Source: an uncultured Actinomycetes bacterium (lineage in GTDB: Bacteria; Actinomycetota; Thermoleophilia; Solirubrobacterales; 70-9). From it: DNA of 23,288 nt. The stretch covers positions 1 through 23,288 of the forward strand of contig CAMLHB010000016.1 of assembly GCA_946479725.1 (NCBI GenBank). The letters are read 5' to 3'. Positions 15,939-22,610 of the stretch are shown in pieces. Made by a program: the position numbers and the translations under genes. The notes beneath the pieces are model-generated. The model made no database searches. It saw only the letters and a program-made list of their open reading frames with translations, and was not told the origin of the DNA. The first letter of the stretch is position 1. Each line of letters opens with the position of its first letter.

Positions 15939-15966
15939 GAGGGCGCGGGCGAGGTTGAGCGCCCTC
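15939..15966. repeat. Perfect 8-bp inverted repeat upstream of glmS
   Basis: GAGGGCGC at 15939-15946 and GCGCCCTC at 15959-15966 are exact reverse complements around a 12-base spacer. The element lies 19-46 bases upstream of the glmS start and next to the likely -10. It could be an operator or an mRNA hairpin. Confidence 0.5.
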
Positions 15967-15986
15967 GGGATGAGCGCGCTCAGCCC
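15967..15986. repeat. Imperfect 20-bp palindrome with a perfect 12-bp core
   Basis: The core TGAGCGCGCTCA (15971-15982) is its own reverse complement. Outside one mismatch it is flanked by GGG on the left and CCC on the right. It adjoins the inverted repeat at 15939-15966 in the intergenic region between divergent glmS and the DUF6338-like gene. Confidence 0.45.
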
Positions 15987-16032
15987 GTCATTGAGGAGCT
16001 AGCACGTCCTGGATGGTTGATATGAACACAAT

Positions 16033-16710
16033 ATGTTGCAAACTGCCGTATCGATCATCGCCGCCATAGCGCTGCTGATGCCAGGCTTCATCATTGCTGA
16101 GCTCAGCGTGGCGCGATCGGCACGATCCTCACGAAGCGATCTCGAACTCGCACTTAGGGCTTTGGCGTACACGCTGATTGTCCACCTCGTGTTCGGCTTC
16201 TGGACGGCCCACCTGATAAAGGCAATGGGTTCACTCAACGATTGGGTCGACCACGTCGCCGCGGTTAGCGCGTATGTGGCGGTTGTTCTACTCGGCGTTC
16301 CGGTCGCGGTCGGTATAGGCCTCAATCGCTACCTGGCATTTGTGGAGGCGAAGGATGGTCCTCCCAACTTATTCGCCGCCGGACTGGGTGGCGGCGAGGC
16401 GCGAGATGCCTTCGACTACGCCTACCAGCGATGGCGACGGAACGGCGTCTACGTCATCGTCGAGCTCGTTGGCCACAGCTTCGAGACCCCTCGGCTCGTG
16501 GGCGGCATCTACGGCGAGCGCTCGGCGGTAGGCCAAACTCCCTCTCCACATGACATCTACCTCGAGTCCCTTTGCACTGTGACCGAAGACGAGAACGGCA
16601 TTCGCAATCTTGCGTCACGAATCGACCCCGAGCGAGGGGTTTACATTGCGGCTACTCAGATCGCACGCGTCGATCTCGTGCCCGAAGGACCCGGTACTCT
16701 GGATTCATGA
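16033..16710 (+). CDS. DUF6338-like membrane protein
   Basis: A 225-residue protein whose N-terminal half holds three hydrophobic segments (about 5-24, 45-66 and 75-98). The C-terminal half is soluble, with the pattern GVYVIVELVGHS, LVGGIYGERSAVG, SPHDIYLESL and ERGVYIAATQIARVDLV. The 'G..YG..S....P...DIYLE' pattern is what I know from DUF6338, a family of unknown function. Its strand is opposite to the surrounding housekeeping genes and its base composition is visibly less GC rich, with more A/T at third positions, so it looks acquired. Its stop overlaps the next start (ATGA). The start at 16033 has no strong ribosome site. Confidence 0.7.
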   Translation: MLQTAVSIIAAIALLMPGFIIAELSVARSARSSRSDLELALRALAYTLIVHLVFGFWTAHLIKAMGSLNDWVDHVAAVSAYVAVVLLGVPVAVGIGLNRYLAFVEAKDGPPNLFAAGLGGGEARDAFDYAYQRWRRNGVYVIVELVGHSFETPRLVGGIYGERSAVGQTPSPHDIYLESLCTVTEDENGIRNLASRIDPERGVYIAATQIARVDLVPEGPGTLDS

Positions 16711-16838
16711 GTGAGTCGAATAACAAGCGACTTCAAGAGGGTGCGTTAAGCGCTTTGAAGACCCCTAGCAACCCGCCAAAGCCTCCCAAGCTTGTGCCTT
16801 TGACGCCAGCGAAGAGCCGAACGGGCGAAGGCAAATGA
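16707..16838 (+). CDS. 43-residue basic, proline-rich protein coupled to the DUF6338-like gene
   Basis: The ATG at 16707 overlaps the TGA of the upstream gene by 3 bases (ATGA), a sign of translational coupling. The product begins MSESNNKRLQEGALSAL and continues with KTPSNPPKPPKLVPL and KSRTGEGK at the end. It is basic, low in hydrophobic residues and probably disordered. It has no recognised domain. The coupling and shared low GC suggest it works with the membrane protein, perhaps as a cytoplasmic partner. Confidence 0.55.
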   Translation: MSESNNKRLQEGALSALKTPSNPPKPPKLVPLTPAKSRTGEGK

Positions 16839-16855
16839 CCTCGGGAGGGTCGAGG
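16839..16855. terminator. Weak hairpin between the convergent 43-residue gene and glmM
   Basis: CCTCG and CGAGG form a 5-bp stem around a 7-base loop, starting right after the stop of the small plus-strand gene and 14 bases past the end of glmM. There is no T-run of note. It could serve both converging transcripts. Confidence 0.25.
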
Positions 16856-16869
16856 AAATAAGGCAGTCC

Positions 16870-18183
16870 TCAGGCGAGCTCTTGGCGCACGAGGGCGGCC
16901 AGGCGCTCGGCGGTCGCCTCCGCCTCGTCGGCGGTGGGCGCCTCGACCATCACCCGGACCAGGGGCTCGGTGCCGGAGGGTCGCAGCAGCACTCGCCCGC
17001 GGCCGCTGAGGGCCTCGTTCTCGCGCTCGACCGCCTCCCAGACGGCGGTGGCGTCGTTGATCGCCTCGCGGTTGGCGACCTCGACGTTGAGGAGGACCTG
17101 GGGCAGCTTCCGCATCGGCACCGCGTCCTCGAGGCGCCTGTCGCCCAGCTCCCGCATCGTCATCAGCGCCGCGGCGATCCCGTCGCCGGTGGAGGCGAAG
17201 TCCGAGCAGATGATGTGGCCCGACTGCTCGCCGCCGAGCGACCAGCCGCGGCGGCGCATCTCGTCGATCACATAGCGGTCACCGACCTGGGTCACCGCGA
17301 CCTCGATCCCGGCCTCCTCCATCGCCTGGTGGAAGCCGAAGTTGCTCATTACGGTGACCACTACACCCCCATGTAGTTCTTGCCGTTCTGCCATCCCGCG
17401 GGCGGCGAGGGCGATCAGCTCGTCGCCGTCGTGGATCTTGCCGTTGCCGTCGACCGCGAGGACGCGGTCGCCGTCGCCGTCGAAGGCGAAGCCGATCTCG
17501 GCGTCCGAGGCGGTGACCCGCTCGGCCAGCGGTCCGATATGGGTGGAGCCGCAGCCGGCGTTGATGTTGCGGCCATCGGGCTCGACCCCGATCGTCTCGA
17601 CCTCGGCGCCGAGGCGCTCGAAGATCGCCGGCGCGGCCTCGTAGGTGGCGCCGTTGGCACAGTCGAGCAGGACCTTGCGGCCGCTGAGGTCAAGCCGGAA
17701 GGCGGACTGCAGCTCCCGCAGGTAGTCGTCGAGCCCGGCGTTCAGCTCGCGCACCTGGCCCTTGCTCTCGGCCGCCGGCGCCGAGTCGATCAGCGCCTCG
17801 ATCCGGGCCTCGACCTCGTCGGCGAGCTTGACCCCGCGACCGTCGAAGAACTTGATCCCGTTGTCGTGGAAGGGGTTGTGGGACGCGGAGACGACGGCGG
17901 CGAGGTCGAGGCCGAGGCGCTTGACCAGGATCGCGGCAGCGGGGGTCGGCAGGACGCCGCCGAGCAGCGCGTCCCCGCCGGCGGCAGCGATGCCGGCGGC
18001 GAGCGCCTCCTCCAGCATCGGGCCGGACTCGCGGGTGTCGCGGACGATGAGGACCTGGGGCCGCTCGGCCTCCAGCGAAGCGGTGGTGGCGCGGCCCAGG
18101 GCCGTCGCCAGCTCGGCGCTGAGGAAGGTGCCAGCCTCTCCTCGGACCCCGTCGGTTCCGAAGAGCTTGCGCGCGGTCGTCAC
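16870..18183 (-). CDS. glmM: Phosphoglucosamine mutase
   Basis: A 437-residue alpha-D-phosphohexomutase that interconverts glucosamine-6-phosphate and glucosamine-1-phosphate for UDP-GlcNAc synthesis. Motifs in order: LFGTDGVRG near the N-terminus, the phosphoserine loop VSASHNPFHDNGIKFF, the Mg2+ loop FDGDGDR, the sugar-specificity loop GGEQSGH and the phosphate-binding RPSGTEPLVRVM. The start is a GTG at 18183, with GAGGG just upstream and 10 bases after the rpsI stop, so it belongs to the rplM-rpsI transcript. GlmS, the preceding enzyme of the pathway, is encoded next on the same strand beyond the inserted plus-strand pair. Confidence 0.98.
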   Translation of the reverse strand: MTTARKLFGTDGVRGEAGTFLSAELATALGRATTASLEAERPQVLIVRDTRESGPMLEEALAAGIAAAGGDALLGGVLPTPAAAILVKRLGLDLAAVVSASHNPFHDNGIKFFDGRGVKLADEVEARIEALIDSAPAAESKGQVRELNAGLDDYLRELQSAFRLDLSGRKVLLDCANGATYEAAPAIFERLGAEVETIGVEPDGRNINAGCGSTHIGPLAERVTASDAEIGFAFDGDGDRVLAVDGNGKIHDGDELIALAARGMAERQELHGGVVVTVMSNFGFHQAMEEAGIEVAVTQVGDRYVIDEMRRRGWSLGGEQSGHIICSDFASTGDGIAAALMTMRELGDRRLEDAVPMRKLPQVLLNVEVANREAINDATAVWEAVERENEALSGRGRVLLRPSGTEPLVRVMVEAPTADEAEATAERLAALVRQELA

Positions 18184-18193
18184 CCCGCCCTCG

Positions 18194-19063
18194 TCAGCGC
18201 TTGCTGAACTGAGGCCGCTTGCGGGCCTTCTTCAGCCCGGCCTTGCGGCGCTCCTTGACGCGAGCGTCCCGGGTGAGGAAGCCGCGGCGCTTGAGGTCGC
18301 CGCGCAGCTCGGCGTCGATCTCGGTCAGAGCGCGGGCGACGCCGTGGCGGACCGCCCCGGCCTGGCCGCTGATGCCGCCGCCGTGGACGCGGACGCGGAC
18401 GTCGACGTTGCCCTCGTAGCCAGAGACCGTCAGCGGCTGCTTGACCATCGTCTGGTGCAGCGGCCGCGGGAAGAACTCCTCGAGGTCGCGCTTGTTGATC
18501 GTGATCTTTCCGTCGCCGGGAAGCAGGGTGACGCGGGCGATCGAGCTCTTGCGTTTGCCGGTGGCGAGGAAGCGGGCGCCTTTCTCCATCTTCGCCGGGG
18601 CGCGGCTGGCGGCCGCGGCGTCGGTCTCCTCGGCGGCGGCGAGCTCCGCTTCGCGGCGGGCTTTCTCTTCTTCCTCGGCTTCCAGGCGAGCGCGCTCCTC
18701 GGCGCTCAGCTCGGGTTTCTCCGGCTCGACCAGGATCGGCTCCAGGTCGGCACCCGGAATGACGTCTTTCTTCTCCTCCGCCTTCGGCGTCTCGGCCTTC
18801 GGCTCCTCCGCCTTCGGCTCCTCGACCTCCTGATCCTGCTCCGGGGAAGTGACCTCCTCGGCGACGGGCTCCTCGGCTACCTCCTCGGACGCCCCCTCAT
18901 CTCCACCCTCCTCGGACGGCTGCTCCTCCGCATCTGACGCGGGTGGCGACGATTCCGAGGACTCTCCCGGTAGGGAGAGCCCGGAATCGGAGACAGGACC
19001 CGCGGCCCCAGCGCCCTCGTCCTGAGCCTCAGTCGTTTCGTCCTGCTTCTTCTCGTCGTCCAT
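18194..19063 (-). CDS. rpsI: 30S ribosomal protein S9 with a long acidic N-terminal extension
   Basis: The product is 289 residues from the ATG at 19063; a TTG directly before it, at 19066, would add one residue. Only the last 126 or so residues are the conserved S9 body, from [14 protein letters not shown] through [21 protein letters not shown] to the tail [12 protein letters not shown] that contacts P-site tRNA. Ordinary S9 is about 130 residues. The first 160 residues are acidic and Ser/Pro/Ala rich, with near repeats [19 protein letters not shown] (81-99) and a Glu/Arg-rich helical stretch (119-146). The extension is in frame with no internal ribosome site that I can see, and rplM ends 4 bases before the ATG, so the extension appears to be translated. 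Confidence 0.93.
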   Translation of the reverse strand: MDDEKKQDETTEAQDEGAGAAGPVSDSGLSLPGESSESSPPASDAEEQPSEEGGDEGASEEVAEEPVAEEVTSPEQDQEVEEPKAEEPKAETPKAEEKKDVIPGADLEPILVEPEKPELSAEERARLEAEEEEKARREAELAAAEETDAAAASRAPAKMEKGARFLATGKRKSSIARVTLLPGDGKITINKRDLEEFFPRPLHQTMVKQPLTVSGYEGNVDVRVRVHGGGISGQAGAVRHGVARALTEIDAELRGDLKRRGFLTRDARVKERRKAGLKKARKRPQFSKR

Positions 19064-19067
19064 CAAT

Positions 19068-19499
19068 TCAGTTCGTCTCCATCGGTTTCGGCTGCTGCGC
19101 CGCGTGCGGGTGGTCCGGCCCGGCGTACACCTTCAGCTTGGTCAGCTGCTGGCGGGCGAGGCGGTTGCGCGGCAGCATCCCCTTGACGGCCTTGCGGATC
19201 ACTTCCTCGGGCTTGCGCTCCAGCATCTCGCCGAGCGTGCGGGACTTGATCCCACCCGGATAGCCGCTGTGGCGGTAGTAGGTCTTCTGCGCCAGCTTGT
19301 CGCCGGTGACGCGGATCTTCTCCGCGTTGACGACGACGACGAAGTCGCCGGTGTCGATGTGCGGCGTGTACTCCGGCTTGCGCTTGCCGCGCAGCGTGTC
19401 GGCGATCTGGGTCGCCAGACGACCCAGGGTCTTGCCCTCGGCGTCGACGACGTACCAGTCGCGCTGGCGGTTGGCTGGAGTGGCTACAAAGGTCTTCAT
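19068..19499 (-). CDS. rplM: 50S ribosomal protein L13
   Basis: A 143-residue protein of normal length from the ATG at 19499. The frame is open further upstream, but that part lies in the divergent leader region. Family motifs include [57 protein letters not shown] and [19 protein letters not shown]. It is an early-assembly large-subunit protein and heads the rplM-rpsI-glmM transcript. No near-consensus Shine-Dalgarno is placed before the ATG; a GGAAGG lies about 25 bases upstream. TATAGA (19557-19562 on the minus strand) is a likely -10. Confidence 0.98.
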   Translation of the reverse strand: MKTFVATPANRQRDWYVVDAEGKTLGRLATQIADTLRGKRKPEYTPHIDTGDFVVVVNAEKIRVTGDKLAQKTYYRHSGYPGGIKSRTLGEMLERKPEEVIRKAVKGMLPRNRLARQQLTKLKVYAGPDHPHAAQQPKPMETN

Positions 19500-19556
19500 C
19501 GCGCAAAAACCGCGCGGTCCTTCCCACGCGGCCGGGGGATGATAGCCGCATCGCGG

Positions 19557-19564
19557 TCTATACT
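19557..19564. promoter_or_regulatory. Overlapping divergent -10 elements (TATACT plus strand, TATAGA minus strand)
   Basis: The octamer TCTATACT contains TATACT for the riboswitch/M23 transcript and, on the other strand, TATAGA for rplM. On the minus strand a TTCGGC lies 18 bases upstream as a poor -35; on the plus strand no -35 is convincing. The plus-strand start would fall near 19571, shortly before the riboswitch. Confidence 0.45.
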
Positions 19565-19589
19565 GCCGCCCGAGCAAATAGCCGAATCC

Positions 19590-19728
19590 CGTGCAGGCCA
19601 CTGTGCGGGAGCGGAGGAACCGAAGAGACCTTGCAGGTCTCCGGGGCGAATCGGACGAACAGCGTCCGTAGCGCGACTCTTTCAGCGCGAGCCCGTCAGC
19701 TAACTCCGCAGGCGATGGAAAGAGAGGG
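19590..19728 (+). ncRNA. Cyclic-di-AMP riboswitch (ydaO/yuaA class)
   Basis: The conserved blocks of this riboswitch class are present in order: GCGGGAGCGGAGGAACC (19605-19621), CCGGGGCGAATC (19641-19652), the signature GCCCGTCAGCTAACTCCGCA (19691-19710) followed by GGCGATGGAA, and a closing purine run AAAGAGAGGG. In actinobacteria this riboswitch controls wall hydrolases such as Rpf and M23 or NlpC/P60 proteins, which matches the gene that starts 8 bases after it. The last conserved purine run (AGAGGG, 19723-19728) is also the only Shine-Dalgarno for that gene, 7 bases from its TTG start, so control is probably at translation start. The outer boundaries are approximate. Confidence 0.92.
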
Positions 19729-19735
19729 CTAGCGG

Positions 19736-20686
19736 TTGAACAGCAAAGGGTTCGTCCGACCACGCACGGTCGGCCAGATCGGCGTCATAGCCTTGATCGC
19801 GCTGCTCGCGTGCTTCCTCGGCAGCGCCGGCGCGAGCACCGGTGGCGCCGCCACCCCGGGCGCGGCGCCCAGCGCCAAGGGCAGCCCCTCGGGGACGCCG
19901 GCCGCCTCGCCGAGCGCCGGGGCGCTCACCCTCGTCACCGGCAAGACCAGCCCGCGCAAGTCCTTCTACTTCGGCTACCGCTACCCCCGCCTCAGCTTCA
20001 CGATCGGCAGCACCCAGCCGGAAAATGACCTCCAGATCGACGTCGTCAACGCCGCCGGCGAAGTCGTCAAGACCTTTTACCGGGAAAACGTCGCCCCCGA
20101 CGTCGAAACCAAAGTCCGCTGGGACGGGACGACGAACGAAGGCCGCCCCGCCCGCAACGGGCGCTACAGCTTCCGGATCAGTCCCCAGGCGACGACCGCC
20201 ACGGCACCGGCCGCGCGCAAGGCGACCGCCTCGACCGCCCTCAGCCTCGGTTTCGCCTTCTACGGCTACGCCTTCCCGGTCCTTGGCCCCCACGAATTCG
20301 GGATGGGCGCCGGCCGCTTCGGGGCCCCGCGCTCGGGGCACACGCACCAAGGGCAGGACGTGATGTCACCTTGCGGGACGACGCTCGTCGCCGCCCGCGG
20401 CGGCCGCGTGCAGATGTCGACCTGGGACGACGCGGCCGGCAATTACCTGGTGATCGATGGCAAGGGAACCGGCAACGACTTCATGTACGCCCACCTGGCG
20501 GAACCCTCGCCGCTGCACGAGGGCGACACCGTCCGCACCGGCCAGCCGATCGGGATCGTCGGCGACACCGGCGACGCCCAGGGCTGCCATCTCCACTTCG
20601 AGATGTGGAGCGCCCCCGGCTGGTACGAGGGTGGCTCCCCCTTCGACCCGCTTCCGTATTTGCAGAAGTGGGACGCCTACTCCTGA
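19736..20686 (+). CDS. Secreted M23-family metallopeptidase (murein hydrolase)
   Basis: A 316-residue protein from the TTG at 19736, chosen for its ribosome site at the riboswitch end. Residues about 15-33 are a hydrophobic signal segment ending near GSAGAS, followed by a Gly/Ala/Pro/Ser linker. Residues about 80-150 look like a FlgD-type immunoglobulin-like repeat ([20 protein letters not shown]). The catalytic LytM/M23 domain has HTHQGQDV (zinc ligands His204 and Asp208), YAHL (His253) and GCHLHFEMW (His285, His287). It would cut peptide cross-bridges of peptidoglycan outside the membrane. Expression should respond to c-di-AMP through the riboswitch, which usually switches such genes off at high ligand. 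Confidence 0.93.
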   Translation: MNSKGFVRPRTVGQIGVIALIALLACFLGSAGASTGGAATPGAAPSAKGSPSGTPAASPSAGALTLVTGKTSPRKSFYFGYRYPRLSFTIGSTQPENDLQIDVVNAAGEVVKTFYRENVAPDVETKVRWDGTTNEGRPARNGRYSFRISPQATTATAPAARKATASTALSLGFAFYGYAFPVLGPHEFGMGAGRFGAPRSGHTHQGQDVMSPCGTTLVAARGGRVQMSTWDDAAGNYLVIDGKGTGNDFMYAHLAEPSPLHEGDTVRTGQPIGIVGDTGDAQGCHLHFEMWSAPGWYEGGSPFDPLPYLQKWDAYS

Positions 20687-20703
20687 GCCCGTTCAGCGCT
20701 TAG

Positions 20704-20718
20704 TGAGAACGATTCTCA
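20704..20718. promoter_or_regulatory. Zur/Fur-type operator
   Basis: TGAGAA-CGA-TTCTCA is a perfect 6-3-6 inverted repeat. It closely resembles the actinobacterial Zur box (TGAAAATGATTTTCA). It ends 9 bases before the TAGGCT -10 of the downstream Fur-family gene, so a bound repressor would cover the -35 region. It also lies 18 bases after the end of the M23 gene. Confidence 0.75.
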
Positions 20719-20726
20719 TTTTCATG

Positions 20727-20732
20727 TAGGCT
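20727..20732 (+). promoter_or_regulatory. Putative -10 (TAGGCT) of the Fur-family/ZIP operon
   Basis: TAGGCT is followed by 7 bases and the GTG start at 20740, with no Shine-Dalgarno between. A leaderless mRNA is likely. The operator at 20704-20718 lies in the -35 region. Confidence 0.45.
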
Positions 20733-20739
20733 CTCGCCC

Positions 20740-21159
20740 GTGACCTGGGCGGAGCGGGCATCGCGGCGGTTCAACGAGGCCGGCTTCCGCACGGGAGCCG
20801 CGCGGCGGCAGGTGATCGAGCTTCTCGACGGCGAGAGCTGCGCGCTGACGGCGCTGGAGATCGACCGGCGCCTCCCGAAGGTGGGGCGAGCGACCGTCTA
20901 CCGGACCCTCGAGCAGTTGGAGGAGCTGGAGCTGGTTCACCGGGTCGACGTCGGCGGCGAGACCGTCGCCTTCGAGCGCAACGACCCCAGCGGCCACCAC
21001 CATCACCTGGTCTGCGTCCGCTGCGGGCGACTGGTGCCGTTCGAGGACCAGGAGCTCGAGCAGGCGATCCATGCGGTAGCCGAGCGGGCCGACTTCGAGG
21101 TCACCGCCCACGACGTCCTCCTGCGGGGAGTCTGCCCGCGCTGCCAGGGGCAGAGCTGA
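20740..21159 (+). CDS. zur: Fur-family metalloregulator, probable zinc uptake regulator
   Basis: A 139-residue Fur-family protein of usual size. The winged helix spans about 15-82, with recognition region KVGRATVYRTLEQLEELELVHRV (47-69). The hinge-region metal site is SGHHHHLVC (84-92), and two CXXC pairs, Cys92/Cys95 and Cys132/Cys135, form the structural zinc site. It represses its targets when metal is bound. Zur rather than Fur or PerR is inferred from the Zur-like operator in its own promoter and the ZIP transporter gene 1 base downstream. Autoregulation is likely. The GTG at 20740 fits the leaderless promoter; no internal start has a ribosome site. Confidence 0.85.
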   Translation: MTWAERASRRFNEAGFRTGAARRQVIELLDGESCALTALEIDRRLPKVGRATVYRTLEQLEELELVHRVDVGGETVAFERNDPSGHHHHLVCVRCGRLVPFEDQELEQAIHAVAERADFEVTAHDVLLRGVCPRCQGQS

Positions 21160-21160
21160 A

Positions 21161-21877
21161 TTGTCGATCGCGATCCCGCTCGCGGGGCTCACCGTCTTCG
21201 CCACCCTGCTCGGGGGCCGGATCGGCCTCCGCTTCTCCGACCGCCTGCCGACCCTGCTGGCGCTGACCGGCGGCATTGTCGTCGCGGTCGCCCTGCTCGA
21301 CGTGCTGCCGGAGGGGATCAAAGGAATCGGCGACGTCGACCTCGCCACCGCCCTGGTCGCCGCCGGTTTCCTCGGCTTCTTCTTCGCCGAGCGGATGCTG
21401 GTCCTGCACGACCGCGACGAGGCGATGGAGACGCTCGGCGGCGAGCGGGTCGGCGTCCTCGGCGCCGCCGGCCTCTCCGCCCACAGCTTCATCGACGGGC
21501 TCGGCATCGGCTTCGCCTTCGGCGTCGACTCGGCCACCGGCTTCCTCGTCTTCGCGGCGGTGATCAGCCACGACTTCGCCGACGGCCTGAACACGGTCAG
21601 CTACGTGCTGAGGCGCTCGGGAAACCGGCAAGCGGCGGTGCGATGGCTGACGATCGACGCCGTCGCTCCCCTGCTCGGGGCGATCGTCGGCTCCCAGGTC
21701 GCGATCTCGGATCAGTCCCTCGGCTACGTCCTTTGCGTCTACTGCGGGATCTTCCTCTACATCGGGGCCAGCGACCTGCTGCCCGAGGCCCACGCGCAGG
21801 GCTCCTGGGGCCGAGTTGTCCTAACCACTCTCGGCTTCGCCCTGATCTTCGCAATCACGCGCCTGGCCGGGCTTTAG
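21161..21877 (+). CDS. ZIP-family metal transporter
   Basis: A 238-residue membrane protein with a TTG start 1 base after the Fur-family stop. There are about eight hydrophobic segments. The metal-site helices are plain: HSFIDGLGIG (His108, Asp112) in TM4 and HDFADGLNT (His137, Asp141) in TM5, with an acidic LPEAH (207-211) near TM7. The family normally has H-S/N-x-x-E in TM4 and H-x-x-E in TM5; here Asp replaces Glu in both, as in several bacterial members. The cytoplasmic loop between TM3 and TM4 is short and lacks a His-rich stretch. It would move Zn2+ or another divalent metal into the cytoplasm under control of the adjacent regulator. Confidence 0.9.
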   Translation: MSIAIPLAGLTVFATLLGGRIGLRFSDRLPTLLALTGGIVVAVALLDVLPEGIKGIGDVDLATALVAAGFLGFFFAERMLVLHDRDEAMETLGGERVGVLGAAGLSAHSFIDGLGIGFAFGVDSATGFLVFAAVISHDFADGLNTVSYVLRRSGNRQAAVRWLTIDAVAPLLGAIVGSQVAISDQSLGYVLCVYCGIFLYIGASDLLPEAHAQGSWGRVVLTTLGFALIFAITRLAGL

Positions 21878-21944
21878 CGGCTTTTCCCCGCAAGCGCCAC
21901 TAATTCCGTAACCGGGTGTTCTAGGTGACGAAGGTTGAATGGTT

Positions 21945-21965
21945 TATACCTGTCAACTGGAGTTG
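21945..21965. promoter_or_regulatory. Putative promoter and operator of the ArsR-type gene
   Basis: TATACC (21945-21950) is a possible -10. It is followed by the inverted repeat CAACT-GG-AGTTG (21954-21965), exact over 5-bp arms. The repeat would lie at the transcript start, where an autorepressor could act. The rest of the 130-base gap (21878-22007) shows no other feature apart from the ribosome site AAGGAG at 21996-22001. Confidence 0.3.
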
Positions 21966-22007
21966 CGAACGCAGCGGTATCCCACCCCGTCAGTCAAGGA
22001 GCCGATC

Positions 22008-22601
22008 ATGAAGGAGCCATTCCCCGAAGCAATCGACCAGCGCCTGGTCCGATCTCTCGCCCATCCTCTGCGGATCCAGATCCTCGAGCTGCTGACCGAC
22101 CACGTCGCCAGCCCAAACGCGATCGCGCACCAGCTCGAGACCGGGCTCAGCGACGTCGCCTACCACACCCGCGCGCTCGACCGCTACGGCGCGCTCGAGC
22201 TCGTCGACACCGCCCAGCGACGGGGGGCCACCGAGCATTTCTACAAGGCGACCCCCAGCGCCTTCGTCGGTGGCCCCCCTTGGCGGAAGGTGCCGAAATC
22301 AATCCGCGGCGGGATCTCCGCCGCGACTCTGCAGACCTTCCTCGACAAGGCGATCGCCGCGTTGGAGGCCGGCACCCTCGACGGCCGCGACGACACCGTC
22401 CTCCGCTGGATGCCGCTCTTCCTCGACGCACAGGGGTGGAAGGAAGTGGTGGCGATCATGGAAGAGGCGACGAAGCTGATGCTGGCAGCGCACGTCCGCA
22501 GCCAGGACCGGCTCAGCGAGAGCGGCGGGCGCGGCGCGGTCTCGACGGTCGTCGGCCAGGCGGCGTTCGAGACGGCCGGGTCCCTGGAGGCGACCGCCTG
22601 A
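22008..22601 (+). CDS. ArsR-type winged-helix transcriptional regulator
   Basis: This gives 197 residues from the ATG at 22008, which has AAGGAG 6 bases upstream, the best ribosome site in the window. An ATG at 21939 would add 23 residues but has no such site. The N-terminal winged helix (about 8-80) reads LVRSLAHPLRIQILELL, then NAIAHQLETGLSDVAYHTRALDR as the helix-turn-helix, then LELVDTAQRRGATEHFYKAT as the wing. The C-terminal 110 residues are helical and probably dimerise or bind a ligand. There are no Cys pairs for a metal site, so a metal sensor is unlikely. The target is unknown. The gene converges on guaA with a 9-base gap. Confidence 0.85.
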   Translation: MKEPFPEAIDQRLVRSLAHPLRIQILELLTDHVASPNAIAHQLETGLSDVAYHTRALDRYGALELVDTAQRRGATEHFYKATPSAFVGGPPWRKVPKSIRGGISAATLQTFLDKAIAALEAGTLDGRDDTVLRWMPLFLDAQGWKEVVAIMEEATKLMLAAHVRSQDRLSESGGRGAVSTVVGQAAFETAGSLEATA

Positions 22602-22610
22602 GGCGCCGGC

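Noticed and set aside
14067..16025. A 652-codon plus-strand open frame opposite glmS
   Set aside because: It is the complement of a firm glmS gene, its composition is Gly/Asp/Arg-rich, and it shows no family motif. It is a high-GC shadow.
15921..16032. A glmS ribozyme upstream of glmS
   Set aside because: The gap to the glmS start is too short for it and none of the conserved core is visible. The inverted repeats there have a different layout.
16033..16838. An insertion sequence or prophage carrying the DUF6338-like pair
   Set aside because: No transposase, integrase, flanking direct repeats or tRNA end could be found on either side. Only composition and strand point to acquisition.
18765..18830. 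Repeated GCCTTCGG units suggesting a DNA repeat element
   Set aside because: They encode the PKAEE-type repeats of the S9 extension in frame and are explained as protein-level low complexity.
19505..19518. AAAAACCGCGCGGT, which on the minus strand looks like a GC palindrome followed by five T
   Set aside because: The palindrome can only form a 3-bp stem and lies just before the rplM start codon, where a terminator would silence an essential gene.
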